The notes under the pieces: model-generated
What the model was told of the DNA's origin: nothing
Databases searched by the model: none
Seen by the model: only the letters and a program-made list of their open reading frames with translations
Made by a program: the position numbers and the translations under genes
Assembly: GCF_009600315.1 (NCBI RefSeq)
Contig: NZ_WIWC01000004.1
Coordinates: 62,001-126,000, forward strand
Length of the DNA stretch: 64,000 nucleotides
Source: Pseudomonas helleri
GTDB lineage: Bacteria > Pseudomonadota > Gammaproteobacteria > Pseudomonadales > Pseudomonadaceae
Direction of reading: 5' to 3'
In this document: positions 19,097-28,950 of the stretch, one piece after another
Position numbering within the stretch: position 1 is the first letter of the stretch
How the letters are laid out: each line of letters opens with the position of its first letter

Positions 19097-19207
19097 CTAC
19101 TTGCGCTTGCGTGAGTCCTTCCAGATAAAAATGCCCAGACCCGCAAAAAACACCATCATGAGTCCCACCGTAAGCACCCCGGCGATAACAACGTTATCAA
19201 GAAACAT
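19097..19207 (-). CDS. ccoM: CcoM-like small subunit of cbb3-type cytochrome c oxidase
   Basis: A 36-aa single-span membrane protein: MFLDNVVIAGVLTVGLM, a hydrophobic segment to IFIW, then the basic tail KDSRKRK. This closely resembles CcoM, the small subunit found in the P. stutzeri cbb3 oxidase structure, as I remember it (MFVDNVVLAGVVTVGLM... IWKDAHKK). CcoM is thought to stabilise or help assemble the high-affinity oxidase. The start has a strong GGAGG eight bases upstream. The gene has its own ANR-type promoter and terminator and is not near any cco genes in this window. It is so short that gene callers often miss it. Confidence 0.82.
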   Translation of the reverse strand: MFLDNVVIAGVLTVGLMMVFFAGLGIFIWKDSRKRK

Positions 19208-19243
19208 GACGGCCTCCTGCGTGTCTGTCTGTGTGTTGAAGCT

Positions 19244-19285
19244 AGATTAACCAGACACGCAGGCGCAGACCTTGACCGGGATCAA
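19244..19285 (-). promoter_or_regulatory. ANR (FNR-type) box and -10 element of the ccoM-like gene
   Basis: TTGATCCCGGTCAA on the minus strand (19272-19285) fits the ANR/FNR palindrome TTGAT-N4-ATCAA with one mismatch. A TAATCT -10-like hexamer lies at 19244-19249. Their spacing places the ANR site around -41.5, the class II activation position. This agrees with low-oxygen induction expected for a cbb3 oxidase subunit. Confidence 0.72.
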
Positions 19286-19350
19286 TAGTGGTCCACGGCC
19301 AGATGCCGTTATGAGGGGTATTTGACACAGATCATGGAAAACGCCGAGTT

Positions 19351-19512
19351 TCAGCGCTTTTTGGATTTTTTCTTTGGCTTTTTCTTGGCCGTTGTCAGCG
19401 GCATCGCCTGCTCGAAAGCCATGCGTACTTCGTTCAACTTTTTTTCTTTAAGGTCATGCACCCGCTTGGCGCGCTCGGCACCCAGGTCGACCAACGTGTT
19501 GTCTTGGCTCAT
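19351..19512 (-). CDS. small basic hypothetical protein
   Basis: A 53-aa protein beginning MSQDNTLVDLGAERAKRVHD. The first two thirds are an amphipathic charged helix and the last third is lysine-rich (TAKKKPKKKSKKR), which suggests nucleic-acid or ribosome contact, though this is only inference. It lies upstream of the ccoM-like gene on the same strand, but the ANR box lies between them, so they are probably transcribed separately. No family recognised. Confidence 0.6.
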   Translation of the reverse strand: MSQDNTLVDLGAERAKRVHDLKEKKLNEVRMAFEQAMPLTTAKKKPKKKSKKR

Positions 19513-19592
19513 GGCGCTATAGGGTCACTGTCTGTGTGTGTGTGATAGGCCAATAATGCGACGACCCCCTTCCCATGACCAGTAAAAACAAC

Positions 19593-19910
19593 TCAGACCT
19601 TGATATCCACCCACACACCCTGACGCTGCAAACCATCTACAGAAGGCAAATCGCCTCCCTCGCTTTCTTCGCCCGCTTCATCGCCTGGCTGATGAGCCTG
19701 TGTTTCACCCCGGCGCTTATCCTGTTGACGCTGCTGTTCTTCACGCAGCAACAAGGCGGCCCGTTCACGGTCGCTCTCACTCAGATTGATCGTGCTGTCT
19801 GCCGATGAAGGCTGGGCAGGCACCACGGGCGCAATGTCCGGGCGTGGGCGCACCGGGTCCTGTTGCGACGTCACAGGTACAACGCTCAAAGGCAAGATCG
19901 GTGGCAGCAT
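19593..19910 (-). CDS. hypothetical Pro/Glu/Gln-rich protein divergent from rapA
   Basis: A 105-aa hydrophilic protein. The N-terminus [14 protein letters not shown] is followed by a Pro/Val-rich stretch (about 15-35), a highly charged middle ([20 protein letters not shown]) and a conserved-looking end GVWVDIKV. There is no signal peptide or membrane span. Short proteins of this make-up occur next to rapA in other pseudomonads as I recall, sometimes mislabelled as aspartate-semialdehyde dehydrogenase; nothing here supports that label. Function unknown. Confidence 0.65.
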   Translation of the reverse strand: MLPPILPLSVVPVTSQQDPVRPRPDIAPVVPAQPSSADSTINLSESDRERAALLLREEQQRQQDKRRGETQAHQPGDEAGEESEGGDLPSVDGLQRQGVWVDIKV

Positions 19911-20039
19911 GCAGGTGTTCTCCTAAACCACTTATCGAATACTCATTCGGTAGCTGATCAGCTTTTTGTGAGAGACCTTTGGACTGAGGCCCCTGCTGCG
20001 TTAATATACTCGGCTTTTTCAAAGCGGGAGTCAGGCAGC

Positions 20040-22892
20040 ATGGCGCAGCAGTATCAACCGGGGCAACGCTGGATTAGTGACAGCGAAGCAGAGCTAGGTT
20101 TAGGCACCGTTCTGGCACAGGACGGTCGCTTGTTGACCGTGCTCTATCCGGCCACTGGCGAAACCCGCCAATATTCGCTGCGTAACGCACCGCTGACGCG
20201 AGTTCGGTTTTCGCCGGGTGACACCATCATCCACTTCGAAGGCTGGAAGATGACCGTACGCGAAGTCGAAGATGCCGACGGTCTGATGGTCTATCACGGG
20301 CTCAACGAGCAAAACGAACCTGTCACTCTGCCAGAAACCCAGCTGTCGAACTTTATTCAGTTCCGCTTGGCCAGCGACCGTTTGTTCGCCGGCCAGATAG
20401 ACCCGCTGTCCTGGTTCTCCCTGCGTTATCACACCCTTGAGCACACCAGCCGCCAACTGCAATCGCCGTTGTGGGGATTGGGTGGCGTGCGTGCGCAGCC
20501 CATCGCGCACCAATTGCACATTGCCCGCGAAGTCGCCGACCGGATCGCGCCACGCGTATTGCTGGCGGATGAAGTTGGCTTGGGTAAAACCATTGAAGCC
20601 GGCCTGGTGATTCACCGCCAACTGCTCAGTGGCCGCGCTAACCGTGTCTTGATCGTCGTCCCGGAAAACCTCCAGCATCAATGGCTGGTCGAGATGCGTC
20701 GTCGCTTCAACCTTGAAGTCGCGCTGTTTGATGAAGAACGCTTTATCGAAAGCGACGCCAGCAACCCCTTTGAAGACTGCCAACTGGCATTGGTCGCCCT
20801 TGAATGGCTGGTTGACGACCCTAAAGCGCAGGCCGCTCTTTTTGATGCCGACTGGGACCTGTTGGTCGTCGATGAAGCGCACCATCTGGTGTGGCACGAA
20901 GATCAGGTCAGCCCTGAATACGGTCTGGTTGAGCAACTTGCTGGCGTCATCCCCGGCGTATTGCTGCTGACAGCAACGCCGGAGCAACTGGGTCAGGACA
21001 GCCACTTCGCACGTTTGCGCCTGCTCGATCCAAACCGTTTCCACGATCTGGCCGCCTTCCGTGCCGAGAGCGAAAACTACCGCCCGGTGGCTCAAGCCGT
21101 ACAAGAGTTGCTGGATAAAGGCCGCCTTTCCCCAGAGGCGCATAACACCATTCACGGTTTCCTCGGCGACGAAGGCGACGCATTACTGGCCGCGGTAAAC
21201 GAAGGCGACACCGACGCCAGCGCCCGTCTGGTGCGCGAGTTGCTCGACCGTCACGGCACTGGCCGTGTTCTGTTCCGTAATACCCGTGCCGCGATCAAAG
21301 GCTTCCCTGAGCGCAAACTGCACGCCTACCCGCTGCCGTGCCCGGACGAATACCTTGAACTGCCGCTGGGCGAGCACGCCGAGCTGTACCCTGAAGTCAG
21401 CTTTCAAGCCTTGCCCGACGCCACTGACGATCAACGCTGGTGGAACTTCGACCCGCGTGTAGAGTGGCTGATCGACACCCTGAAAATGCTCAAACGCACC
21501 AAAGTATTGGTGATTTGCGCCCACGCTGAGACAGCCATGGATCTGGAAGACGCCCTGCGCGTTCGTTCCGGCATTCCTGCAACCGTCTTCCACGAAGGCA
21601 TGAATATTCTTGAGCGTGACCGTGCCGCTGCCTACTTCGCTGACGAAGAGTTCGGCGCTCAGGTATTGATCTGCTCGGAAATCGGCAGTGAAGGCCGCAA
21701 CTTCCAGTTTGCCCATCATTTGGTGCTGTTCGACCTGCCGTCCCACCCGGACTTACTGGAACAGCGCATTGGCCGTCTGGACCGAATCGGCCAGAAGCAC
21801 GTCATTGAGTTGCACGTGCCGTACCTGGAGACCAGCCCGCAACAGCGCCTGTTCCAGTGGTACCACGAAGCACTGAACGCGTTCCTCAACACCTGCCCGA
21901 CCGGCAACGCACTGCAACACACCTTCGGCCCACGCCTGCTGCCATTGCTGGAAGCGGCTGACGATGAAGAGTGGCAAGCTTTGATCGACGAAGCCCGCAG
22001 CGAACGCGAGCGTCTCGAACAGGAGCTGCACACCGGCCGTGACCGCTTGCTGGAGCTGAACTCCGGTGGTTCGGGTGAAGGTGAAGGTGAAGCGCTGGTT
22101 GAGGCGATCCTTGAGCAAGACGATCAATTCACCTTGCCGATTTACATGGAAACGCTGTTCAACGCTTTCGGAATCGATAGCGAAGACCACTCCGAAAACG
22201 CCCTGATCCTCAAGCCAAGCGAGAAAATGCTCGACGCCAGCTTCCCGCTGGGCGACGAGGAAGGCGTGACCATCACCTACGACCGCAATCTGGCCTTGTC
22301 GCGCGAAGACATGCAGTTCATCACTTGGGAACACCCAATGGTGCAAGGCGCAATGGACCTCGTGCGGTCCGGCTCGATGGGAAACACGGCGGTCGCGCTG
22401 ATCAAAAACAAGGCGCTGAAACCCGGTACTGTGCTGCTTGAGCTGATCTACGTCAGTGAAGTCGTTGCCCCGCGCTCTCTGCAACTGGGTCGTTATTTGC
22501 CGCCAGCGGCGCTGCGTTGCCTGTTGGATGCCAATGGCAACGATCTGTCATCGCGTGTGGCCTTTGACACCCTGAATGAGCAGTTGGAGAGCGTGCCACG
22601 CGCCAGCGCCAACAAGTTCATTCAGGCTCAGCGCGACAGTCTGACGCCGAAGATCAACGCCGGTGAGGCTAAAATCGCGCCACGCCACGCTGAGCGTGTG
22701 GCTGAAGCGAAGCGCCGTCTGGCGGCCGACACTGAAGAAGAACTGGCCCGCCTGACTGCCTTGCAAGCGGTCAACCCGAGCGTTCGTGACAGCGAACTGG
22801 TTGCCTTGCGTAAACAACGTGAGCAAAGCCTGGCCATGCTTGAAAAAGCCGCCTTGCGTCTTGAAGCCATTCGCGTACTGGTCGCAGGCTAA
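20040..22892 (+). CDS. rapA: RNA polymerase-associated ATPase RapA (HepA)
   Basis: A 950-aa Swi2/Snf2-type ATPase that recycles RNA polymerase. The N-terminal Tudor-like part ([20 protein letters not shown]) is followed by Walker [16 protein letters not shown] (about 178-192), DEAH box [29 protein letters not shown], and the C-terminal helicase motifs [19 protein letters not shown] and [11 protein letters not shown]. An upstream in-frame extension is rejected because family members start MAQQY and this ATG sits after GGGAGTCAGGCAGC. Confidence 0.96.
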   Translation: MAQQYQPGQRWISDSEAELGLGTVLAQDGRLLTVLYPATGETRQYSLRNAPLTRVRFSPGDTIIHFEGWKMTVREVEDADGLMVYHGLNEQNEPVTLPETQLSNFIQFRLASDRLFAGQIDPLSWFSLRYHTLEHTSRQLQSPLWGLGGVRAQPIAHQLHIAREVADRIAPRVLLADEVGLGKTIEAGLVIHRQLLSGRANRVLIVVPENLQHQWLVEMRRRFNLEVALFDEERFIESDASNPFEDCQLALVALEWLVDDPKAQAALFDADWDLLVVDEAHHLVWHEDQVSPEYGLVEQLAGVIPGVLLLTATPEQLGQDSHFARLRLLDPNRFHDLAAFRAESENYRPVAQAVQELLDKGRLSPEAHNTIHGFLGDEGDALLAAVNEGDTDASARLVRELLDRHGTGRVLFRNTRAAIKGFPERKLHAYPLPCPDEYLELPLGEHAELYPEVSFQALPDATDDQRWWNFDPRVEWLIDTLKMLKRTKVLVICAHAETAMDLEDALRVRSGIPATVFHEGMNILERDRAAAYFADEEFGAQVLICSEIGSEGRNFQFAHHLVLFDLPSHPDLLEQRIGRLDRIGQKHVIELHVPYLETSPQQRLFQWYHEALNAFLNTCPTGNALQHTFGPRLLPLLEAADDEEWQALIDEARSERERLEQELHTGRDRLLELNSGGSGEGEGEALVEAILEQDDQFTLPIYMETLFNAFGIDSEDHSENALILKPSEKMLDASFPLGDEEGVTITYDRNLALSREDMQFITWEHPMVQGAMDLVRSGSMGNTAVALIKNKALKPGTVLLELIYVSEVVAPRSLQLGRYLPPAALRCLLDANGNDLSSRVAFDTLNEQLESVPRASANKFIQAQRDSLTPKINAGEAKIAPRHAERVAEAKRRLAADTEEELARLTALQAVNPSVRDSELVALRKQREQSLAMLEKAALRLEAIRVLVAG

Positions 22893-22909
22893 TCGACCAA
22901 AAAGCGCCA

Positions 22910-22935
22910 CAAGCCCTCTCACAGTAGAGGGCTTG
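22910..22935 (+). terminator. hairpin downstream of rapA
   Basis: A 10-base perfect stem CAAGCCCTCT / AGAGGGCTTG with a 6-base loop, 18 bases after the rapA stop. It has no U-run, so its strength is uncertain. Confidence 0.5.
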
Positions 22936-23073
22936 TATCGCTTGAATACGCTACGGCGCGGACTGTAGCGATTATCTACGGCAATTCGCCACTACGCTGC
23001 AACCAGTTACTTCCCTACCCGTTCCTCACTCCACAAATGAGCGCACAGGCACGCCCAGTAATGGTGCGCCTTG

Positions 23074-23379
23074 TTATTTCTGCGCCCTTTCCTGGACCAT
23101 TACCCAAGGCGAAACCACTACAGCCCAGAGCTGTGGGTCACGTTCAAGAACGTCTAGCGCCTGCTCTCCCGTCATTCTCCCAAGCAGGCCTGATGCCATC
23201 CAGGCCGAGACTTTCTCTGCATCATCCTGAGTAACGGCCTGCGCGGCTTCGATCAAGTCCAGACCCTGTTCGACCCACAACAGGTCTCCTTTGGCGAAGA
23301 ACGGCTGTAAGGCTTTCCATTCAATAGTTGAAGTCTCGCCAAGCAGCTTGGCATAGAGGGTGCTAGGTTCTTGCGACAT
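23074..23379 (-). CDS. DUF2288 family protein
   Basis: A 101-aa soluble protein starting MSQEPSTLYAKLLGETSTIEW. It has FAKGDLLWVEQGLDLIEAA and the C-terminal LWAVVVSPWVMVQE, the pattern I associate with DUF2288, a proteobacterial family without known function. The open frame extends 45 codons upstream, but that part is Leu/Phe/Arg-rich without conservation cues, and the internal ATG has GGTGGAACCC before it. It is divergent from braC. Confidence 0.75.
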   Translation of the reverse strand: MSQEPSTLYAKLLGETSTIEWKALQPFFAKGDLLWVEQGLDLIEAAQAVTQDDAEKVSAWMASGLLGRMTGEQALDVLERDPQLWAVVVSPWVMVQERAQK

Positions 23380-23741
23380 GGGTTCCACCAGGTAAAAAAA
23401 TCGGCGCAATGATAGCGCCGCTGGCTTGGTAGAAAAACCCGAATAGAGGCGTAGAGCGACGAAAGAGCAAAGGCGTAGAAAGGCCTGATTTAGATGGCAA
23501 CATTCTGACAACAATCATCACCAGAATTCGCCGCTTTTCTGTCTCTTTCTTTCGTTTAAGCGACATTCCGTGTTTTTTCCTCCAGCAGCCTGCTATTCAA
23601 GCGCTGAACCGGCGCTCTACACTGTACCGGTACAGTTGCAGGGGGGATTGACCGGGAAATTCGCGCAGAAGATGACCCGGTCCGGCTGCCTTGGCTTCCA
23701 GGACTATAAAAATTACAACATAGAGTGGAGCACCAATAGAG
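23380..23741. promoter_or_regulatory. divergent promoter region of the DUF2288 gene and braC, with a 16-base palindrome
   Basis: About 360 bases without a gene. A perfect palindrome ACTGTACCGGTACAGT sits at 23621-23636, about 105 bases before braC, in a place suited to a dimeric regulator. No regulator gene is adjacent. GTGGAGCACC stands before the braC start. Confidence 0.45.
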
Positions 23742-24863
23742 ATGGCTACTAAGCACATGACTAAACTGTTTGCCGCAATGATTCTGGCCGGGGTTGCCAG
23801 CCATTCATTTGCTGCAGACACCATCAAGATCGGTATTGCTGGCCCTAAAACCGGGCCAGTTACTCAGTATGGGGACATGCAGTTCATCGGCGCCAAACAA
23901 GCTATCGCAGACATCAATGCCAAAGGTGGCGTAGATGGCAAGAAGCTTGAAGCGGTTGAGTACGACGATGCCTGCGACCCAAAACAAGCAGTTGCCGTAG
24001 CCAACAAAGTCGTGAATGACGGCGTTAAATTTGTTGTCGGTCACTTGTGCTCCAGCTCCACTCAGCCTCCTTCGGACATCTACGAAGACGAAGGCATCAT
24101 CATGATCACCCCGGCCGCCACCGCACCGGAAATCACCGCTCGTGGTTACAAGAATATTTTCCGCACCATTGGTCTGGACAGCGCCCAAGGCCCGGCAGCT
24201 GGCAACTACATCGCTGATCACGTCAAACCAAAAGTCGTCGCAGTCGTTCACGACAAACAGCAGTACGGCGAAGGGATAGCCAGCGCTGTTAAAAAGACGC
24301 TGGAAGACAAAGGTGTCAAAGTTGCCGTGTTTGAAGGTATCAATGCCGGTGACAAGGACTTCGCGTCCCTGATCGCCAAACTCAAACAAGCCAATGTCGA
24401 TTTCGTTTACTACGGCGGTTACCACCCGGAGCTGGGTTTGATTCTGCGTCAAGCCCAGGAAAAAGGCCTGAAAGCCAAGTTTATGGGCCCGGAAGGTGTG
24501 GGTAATGACTCCATCTCGCAAATCGCTCAGGGGGCGTCCGAAGGTTTGCTGGTCACACTGCCTCAGGCGTTCGACCAACTGCCAGAAAACAAGGTATTGG
24601 TAGAGAAGTTTGTTGCGGACAAAAAAGACCCTACCGGCCCGTTCGTTTTCCCGGCTTATGCAGCCGTTGACGTCATCGCCCAGGGTATCCAGGCAGCCAA
24701 AAGCGAAGACACTGCAAAAGTGTCCGAAGCCATCCATAAAGGCACCTTCAAAACCCCAATGGGTGACCTGAGCTTCGACGATAAAGGCGACCTGAAGAAC
24801 TTCAAGTTCGTGGTCTACGAATGGCATTTCGGCAAACCTAAAACCGAAGCAAGCCCTCAGTAA
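23742..24863 (+). CDS. braC: branched-chain amino-acid ABC transporter, periplasmic binding protein BraC/LivK
   Basis: Periplasmic receptor (373 aa) that binds Leu, Ile, Val and possibly Ala/Thr. A Sec signal peptide ends at ASHSFAAD (about residue 25). The mature part begins TIKIGIAGPKTGPVTQYGDM and has DDACDPKQAVAVANK and VGHLCSSSTQPPSDIYEDEG, including the two cysteines of the disulfide loop. It is followed by its own terminator-like hairpin and a 250-base gap before the permease genes, which fits higher expression of the receptor. Confidence 0.95.
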   Translation: MATKHMTKLFAAMILAGVASHSFAADTIKIGIAGPKTGPVTQYGDMQFIGAKQAIADINAKGGVDGKKLEAVEYDDACDPKQAVAVANKVVNDGVKFVVGHLCSSSTQPPSDIYEDEGIIMITPAATAPEITARGYKNIFRTIGLDSAQGPAAGNYIADHVKPKVVAVVHDKQQYGEGIASAVKKTLEDKGVKVAVFEGINAGDKDFASLIAKLKQANVDFVYYGGYHPELGLILRQAQEKGLKAKFMGPEGVGNDSISQIAQGASEGLLVTLPQAFDQLPENKVLVEKFVADKKDPTGPFVFPAYAAVDVIAQGIQAAKSEDTAKVSEAIHKGTFKTPMGDLSFDDKGDLKNFKFVVYEWHFGKPKTEASPQ

Positions 24864-24888
24864 GGGTTGGCAGTTGATCTGACCACAA

Positions 24889-24918
24889 AGCCCACTGCGC
24901 GAGCGGTGGGTTTTGTTT
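24889..24918 (+). terminator. partial terminator between braC and braD
   Basis: Stem CCCACTGC / GCGGTGGG (one G-T pair), followed by TTTTGTTTT, 26 bases after the braC stop. It probably lets part of transcription continue into braDEFG. Confidence 0.75.
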
Positions 24919-25021
24919 TACCGATCATTGTTTGACGCACATGGGGCCGCGCTTTCGTGATCCGGAAACCTGCCCACCTGAAAATCTTTAAAACCGTCAC
25001 CAGCGGTTCGCTGGCAAATGA

Positions 25022-25059
25022 CCTGTGTCCGAAGTGGGTTAAATCCCATGCAACACAGG
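25022..25059 (+). other. structured leader upstream of braD
   Basis: Stem CCTGTGT (25022-25028) / ACACAGG (25053-25059) encloses a second stem TGGG / CCCA (25035-25038, 25045-25048). A further CCAGCG-CGCTGG hairpin lies just upstream at about 24999-25013. It is non-coding and lies 54 bases before braD. Confidence 0.4.
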
Positions 25060-25112
25060 CCGGAAAATGACTCCACCAGTGAAATGCGTCTCAGGTTTTT
25101 AGGAGCTTTGTA

Positions 25113-26036
25113 ATGCCTGACATCTATCACTTCTTCCAAATGCTGGTTAACGGCCTCAACGTTGGCAGCACGTATGCCCTGATCGCCATCGGCTACACGA
25201 TGGTTTACGGCATCATTGGAATGATCAACTTCGCCCATGGCGAGGTGTACATGATTGGTTCCTATATCGCGTTTATTGCCATCGCCGGCCTGACCATGAT
25301 GGGTCTGGACAGTGTGCCTCTACTGCTGACCGGGGCGTTTATCGCCAGCATCGTGGTCACCAGTGCCTATGGCTACAGCATTGAACGTGTGGCTTACCGT
25401 CCACTGCGGGGCAGTAATCGTCTAATCCCGTTGATTTCTGCCATCGGCATGTCGATCTTCCTGCAAAACATGGTGCTTTTGTCTCAGGACTCCAAAGACA
25501 AATCGATCCCTAACCTGATTCCCGGCGGTTTCACCTTCGGCCCGGGCGGTGCGAGTGAAGTCGTTGTCTCTTACATGCAAATCGTCGTGTTCGTGGTCAC
25601 ACTTCTGGCCATGCTCGGTCTGACCCTGTTTATCTCCCGTTCACGCCTTGGCCGCGCCTGCCGTGCCTGCGCCGAAGACATGAAGATGGCCAACCTGTTG
25701 GGTATCAATACCAACAACGTCATTGCCCTGACCTTTGTCATTGGTGCCGCTTTGGCTGCTGTTGCAGCTGTTCTGATCAGCGTTCAATACGGCGTGATCA
25801 ACCCCGGCTCCGGCTTCCTCGTAGGATTAAAAGCCTTCACCGCGGCGGTATTAGGCGGGATCGGCAGTATTCCCGGTGCGATGCTGGGTGGTCTGGTTCT
25901 CGGTGTAGCCGAAGCCTTTGGTGCCGATATTTTTGGCGACCAGTACAAAGACGTAGTGGCCTTCGGCCTGCTCGTGTTGGTGCTGCTGTTTCGTCCGACC
26001 GGCATTCTGGGACGTCCGGAGATTGAAAAAGTATGA
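25113..26036 (+). CDS. braD: branched-chain amino-acid ABC transporter permease BraD/LivH
   Basis: Inner-membrane permease, 307 aa, about eight membrane spans. Typical LivH segments are visible: [35 protein letters not shown] and the EAA-like region [16 protein letters not shown] (about 185-200). The start ATG follows TTAGGAGC. The stop overlaps the braE start by 4 bases (ATGA). Confidence 0.96.
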   Translation: MPDIYHFFQMLVNGLNVGSTYALIAIGYTMVYGIIGMINFAHGEVYMIGSYIAFIAIAGLTMMGLDSVPLLLTGAFIASIVVTSAYGYSIERVAYRPLRGSNRLIPLISAIGMSIFLQNMVLLSQDSKDKSIPNLIPGGFTFGPGGASEVVVSYMQIVVFVVTLLAMLGLTLFISRSRLGRACRACAEDMKMANLLGINTNNVIALTFVIGAALAAVAAVLISVQYGVINPGSGFLVGLKAFTAAVLGGIGSIPGAMLGGLVLGVAEAFGADIFGDQYKDVVAFGLLVLVLLFRPTGILGRPEIEKV

Positions 26037-27289
26037 CTAGGCATTTTAAATCGGCGCTGTTCAGCGCTCTGTTGGTCTGGGCAGTGGCCTACCCGATACT
26101 CGGTCTGAAACTGACGATCGTTGGCGTCAATATCGAAGTTCACAACACCAGCGCCTTTACGCTCAGCGTTATCGCCATCTGCTCGCTGCTTTTGTTCCTG
26201 CGCGTGCTGTTCAGCGATCAGTTGAGTGCTGCGTGGAAATCCACCCCCGGATTACCCAAAGTTCCAGGCAAGGCCACCAATTTCCTGACGCTGCCCAGTA
26301 CCCAGCGCTGGATCATTCTCGGTCTGGTCATTGTGGCATTGGTCTGGCCGTTCTACGGCTCTCGCGGCGCAGTCGACATCGCCACCCTGATCCTGATCTA
26401 CGTCATGCTCGGCCTTGGCCTGAATATCGTGGTCGGTTTGGCGGGTTTGCTCGACCTCGGTTATGTGGGCTTCTACGCTGTAGGGGCTTATACCTACGCG
26501 CTGCTGTCGCATTATTTCGGGTTCAGTTTTTGGGTCTGCCTGCCATTGGCTGGTTTGATGGCCGCGACCTTCGGCTTCCTGCTGGGGTTTCCGGTTCTGC
26601 GTTTGCGCGGCGACTATCTGGCAATTGTCACCCTGGGTTTTGGCGAGATCATCCGCTTGTTCCTGCGTAACCTGACGGACATCACCGGCGGGCCAAACGG
26701 CATCAGCAACATTCCAAAACCGACTCTTTTCGGCCTGAGTTTCGACCGAACAGCCGCTGAGGGTATGCAGACGTTTCACGAATATTTCGGCATCCCCTAC
26801 AACTCGATCAACAAAGTGATCTTCCTGTACCTGATTGCACTGGTGCTGGTGCTGATTGTCCTGTTCGTGATCAACCGCTTGCTGCGCATGCCCATCGGCC
26901 GCGCTTGGGAAGCACTGCGTGAAGACGAAATCGCCTGCCGAGCACTGGGCCTGAATCCGACCATCATCAAACTGTCGGCCTTCACCCTGGGTGCCACTTT
27001 CGCTGGTTTTGCAGGCAGCTTCTTTGCCGCACGCCAAGGTCTGGTAACACCAGAATCCTTCACCTTCCTTGAATCGGCGATCATTTTGGCCATCGTGGTA
27101 CTGGGCGGCATGGGTTCACAGCTGGGTGTGATTCTGGCGGCTGTGGTGATGATTCTGCTACCCGAAATGATGCGTGACTTCAGTGAGTACCGGATGCTGC
27201 TGTTCGGGGCATTAATGGTGCTTATGATGATATGGCGCCCGCAAGGCCTGCTACCCATGCAACGTCCTCACCTGGAGCTGCGAAAATGA
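26033..27289 (+). CDS. braE: branched-chain amino-acid ABC transporter permease BraE/LivM
   Basis: Second permease subunit, 418 aa. A less conserved N-terminal membrane block (about 1-100) precedes the LivM core: [44 protein letters not shown] and [16 protein letters not shown]. The length is as usual for the Pseudomonas version, longer than that of Gram-positive relatives. It overlaps braD and braF by 4 bases each, so the genes are translationally coupled. Confidence 0.96.
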   Translation: MTRHFKSALFSALLVWAVAYPILGLKLTIVGVNIEVHNTSAFTLSVIAICSLLLFLRVLFSDQLSAAWKSTPGLPKVPGKATNFLTLPSTQRWIILGLVIVALVWPFYGSRGAVDIATLILIYVMLGLGLNIVVGLAGLLDLGYVGFYAVGAYTYALLSHYFGFSFWVCLPLAGLMAATFGFLLGFPVLRLRGDYLAIVTLGFGEIIRLFLRNLTDITGGPNGISNIPKPTLFGLSFDRTAAEGMQTFHEYFGIPYNSINKVIFLYLIALVLVLIVLFVINRLLRMPIGRAWEALREDEIACRALGLNPTIIKLSAFTLGATFAGFAGSFFAARQGLVTPESFTFLESAIILAIVVLGGMGSQLGVILAAVVMILLPEMMRDFSEYRMLLFGALMVLMMIWRPQGLLPMQRPHLELRK

Positions 27290-28053
27290 GCCGCGAGATT
27301 CTGAAAGTCAGCGGCCTGAGCATGCGCTTTGGCGGCTTGTTGGCGGTGAATGGTGTGTCCCTGACCGTCAAGGAAAAACAAGTGGTCTCCATGATCGGCC
27401 CTAACGGCGCCGGCAAGACCACGGTGTTCAACTGCCTGACCGGTTTTTACAAACCCTCGGCAGGTACCATCCTGCTGGACGATCAGCCTATCCAGGGTCT
27501 GGCCGGGCATGAAATCGCGGCAAAAGGCGTGGTGCGCACCTTCCAGAACGTGCGTCTGTTCAAGGACATGACCGCCGTTGAAAACTTGCTGATTGCTCAG
27601 CATCGCCACCTCAACACCAACTTCTTCGCCGGTCTGTTCAAAACGCCGGGCTTCCGCAAAAGCGAACGCGAAGCCATGGAGTACGCCGCCTATTGGCTGG
27701 ACAAGGTCAACCTGACCGAGTTTGCCAACCGCCCGGCGGGTACCCTCGCCTACGGCCAGCAACGTCGACTGGAAATTGCCCGGTGCATGATGACCCGTCC
27801 GCGCATCCTGATGCTCGACGAACCGGCGGCGGGCTTGAACCCCAAGGAAACCGAAGACCTCAAAGCGTTGATCAGTGTGTTGCGCAACGAGCACAACGCC
27901 ACGGTGCTGCTGATCGAGCACGACATGAAGCTGGTCATGAGCATCTCTGACCACATTGTGGTGATCAACCAAGGCAAACCGCTGGCTGACGGCACACCGG
28001 AGCAGATTCGCGACAACCCGGACGTGATCAAAGCCTATTTGGGGGAAGCGTAA
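27286..28053 (+). CDS. braF: branched-chain amino-acid ABC transporter ATPase BraF/LivG
   Basis: A 255-aa ATPase. Walker [17 protein letters not shown] (about 38-53), signature [13 protein letters not shown] (the LivG variant of LSGGQ), Walker [14 protein letters not shown] and the switch histidine IEHDMKLVM are all present. The ATG overlaps the braE stop; a longer frame starting 54 bases earlier would lie inside braE and is rejected. Confidence 0.96.
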   Translation: MSREILKVSGLSMRFGGLLAVNGVSLTVKEKQVVSMIGPNGAGKTTVFNCLTGFYKPSAGTILLDDQPIQGLAGHEIAAKGVVRTFQNVRLFKDMTAVENLLIAQHRHLNTNFFAGLFKTPGFRKSEREAMEYAAYWLDKVNLTEFANRPAGTLAYGQQRRLEIARCMMTRPRILMLDEPAAGLNPKETEDLKALISVLRNEHNATVLLIEHDMKLVMSISDHIVVINQGKPLADGTPEQIRDNPDVIKAYLGEA

Positions 28054-28755
28054 ATGCTGCAATTCGAAAACGTTTCGACCTTTTACGGCAAGATCCAGGC
28101 GCTGCACAGCGTCAATGTCGAAGTGCGTCAGGGCGAAATCGTCACCCTGATCGGTGCCAACGGCGCTGGCAAATCGACATTGATGATGACGTTATGCGGC
28201 TCACCACAGGCCCAAAGTGGCAGCATCCGCTACCTCGGAGAAGAGTTGGTGGGGCTGACCTCGGCACAAATCATGCGCAAGAGCATCGCCGTGGTGCCTG
28301 AAGGTCGCCGGGTATTTGCCCGGCTGACTGTCGAAGAAAACCTCGCCATGGGCGGTTTTTTCACCGAGAAGCATGACTACCAGGAGCAAATGGATAAGGT
28401 TTTGCACTTGTTCCCGCGCCTTAAAGAACGCTTTACCCAGCGCGGCGGCACCATGTCCGGTGGCGAGCAGCAAATGCTTGCGATTGGTCGGGCGCTGATG
28501 AGCAAACCGAAACTGCTCCTGCTCGACGAACCTTCACTGGGACTGGCCCCCATCATCATCCAGCAGATTTTCGACATCATCGAACAACTGCGCAATGAAG
28601 GTGTGACCGTGTTCCTTGTGGAGCAAAACGCTAACCAGGCGCTAAAAATCGCCGACCGCGCCTACGTGCTGGAAAACGGCCGGGTGGTCATGCAAGGCAC
28701 GGGTGAGCAATTGCTCAACGACCCAAAAGTGCGTGACGCTTACTTGGGTGGCTAA
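28054..28755 (+). CDS. braG: branched-chain amino-acid ABC transporter ATPase BraG/LivF
   Basis: Second ATPase subunit, 233 aa. Walker A GANGAGKSTLMMTLCG, signature MSGGEQQMLAIGRAL, Walker B LLLLDEPSLGLAP and the switch VEQNANQALKI are intact. It starts directly after the braF stop and is followed by a strong terminator, so the operon ends here. Confidence 0.96.
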   Translation: MLQFENVSTFYGKIQALHSVNVEVRQGEIVTLIGANGAGKSTLMMTLCGSPQAQSGSIRYLGEELVGLTSAQIMRKSIAVVPEGRRVFARLTVEENLAMGGFFTEKHDYQEQMDKVLHLFPRLKERFTQRGGTMSGGEQQMLAIGRALMSKPKLLLLDEPSLGLAPIIIQQIFDIIEQLRNEGVTVFLVEQNANQALKIADRAYVLENGRVVMQGTGEQLLNDPKVRDAYLGG

Positions 28756-28772
28756 CCTCACCCTTTGGCACC

Positions 28773-28800
28773 AAACGGCCCTTAGGGGCCGTTTTTTTTT
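28773..28800 (+). terminator. intrinsic terminator of the bra operon
   Basis: Stem AAACGGCCC / GGGGCCGTTT with loop around TTA and a run of nine T, 18 bases after the braG stop. Confidence 0.9.
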
Positions 28801-28950
28801 GATGCAGCAGCTGACGTGGCACTGGCTTACGCGAAAAGTGTCGAGGGTTTACAGACAGGGCAAACGTATCAAGTGGGGTAGACCAGAAATATCCCCCCTT
28901 GTGATGCTCGACCAGCCTGAGTAACGTGACGGCATTCGTCAGGAGTCCCA

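Noticed and set aside
20100..21155. 351-codon minus-strand open frame opposite rapA
   Set aside because: Antisense shadow of conserved ATPase motifs; no ribosome site or domain.
23805..24827. 340-codon minus-strand open frame opposite braC
   Set aside because: braC is certain on the plus strand and this product looks like antisense sequence.
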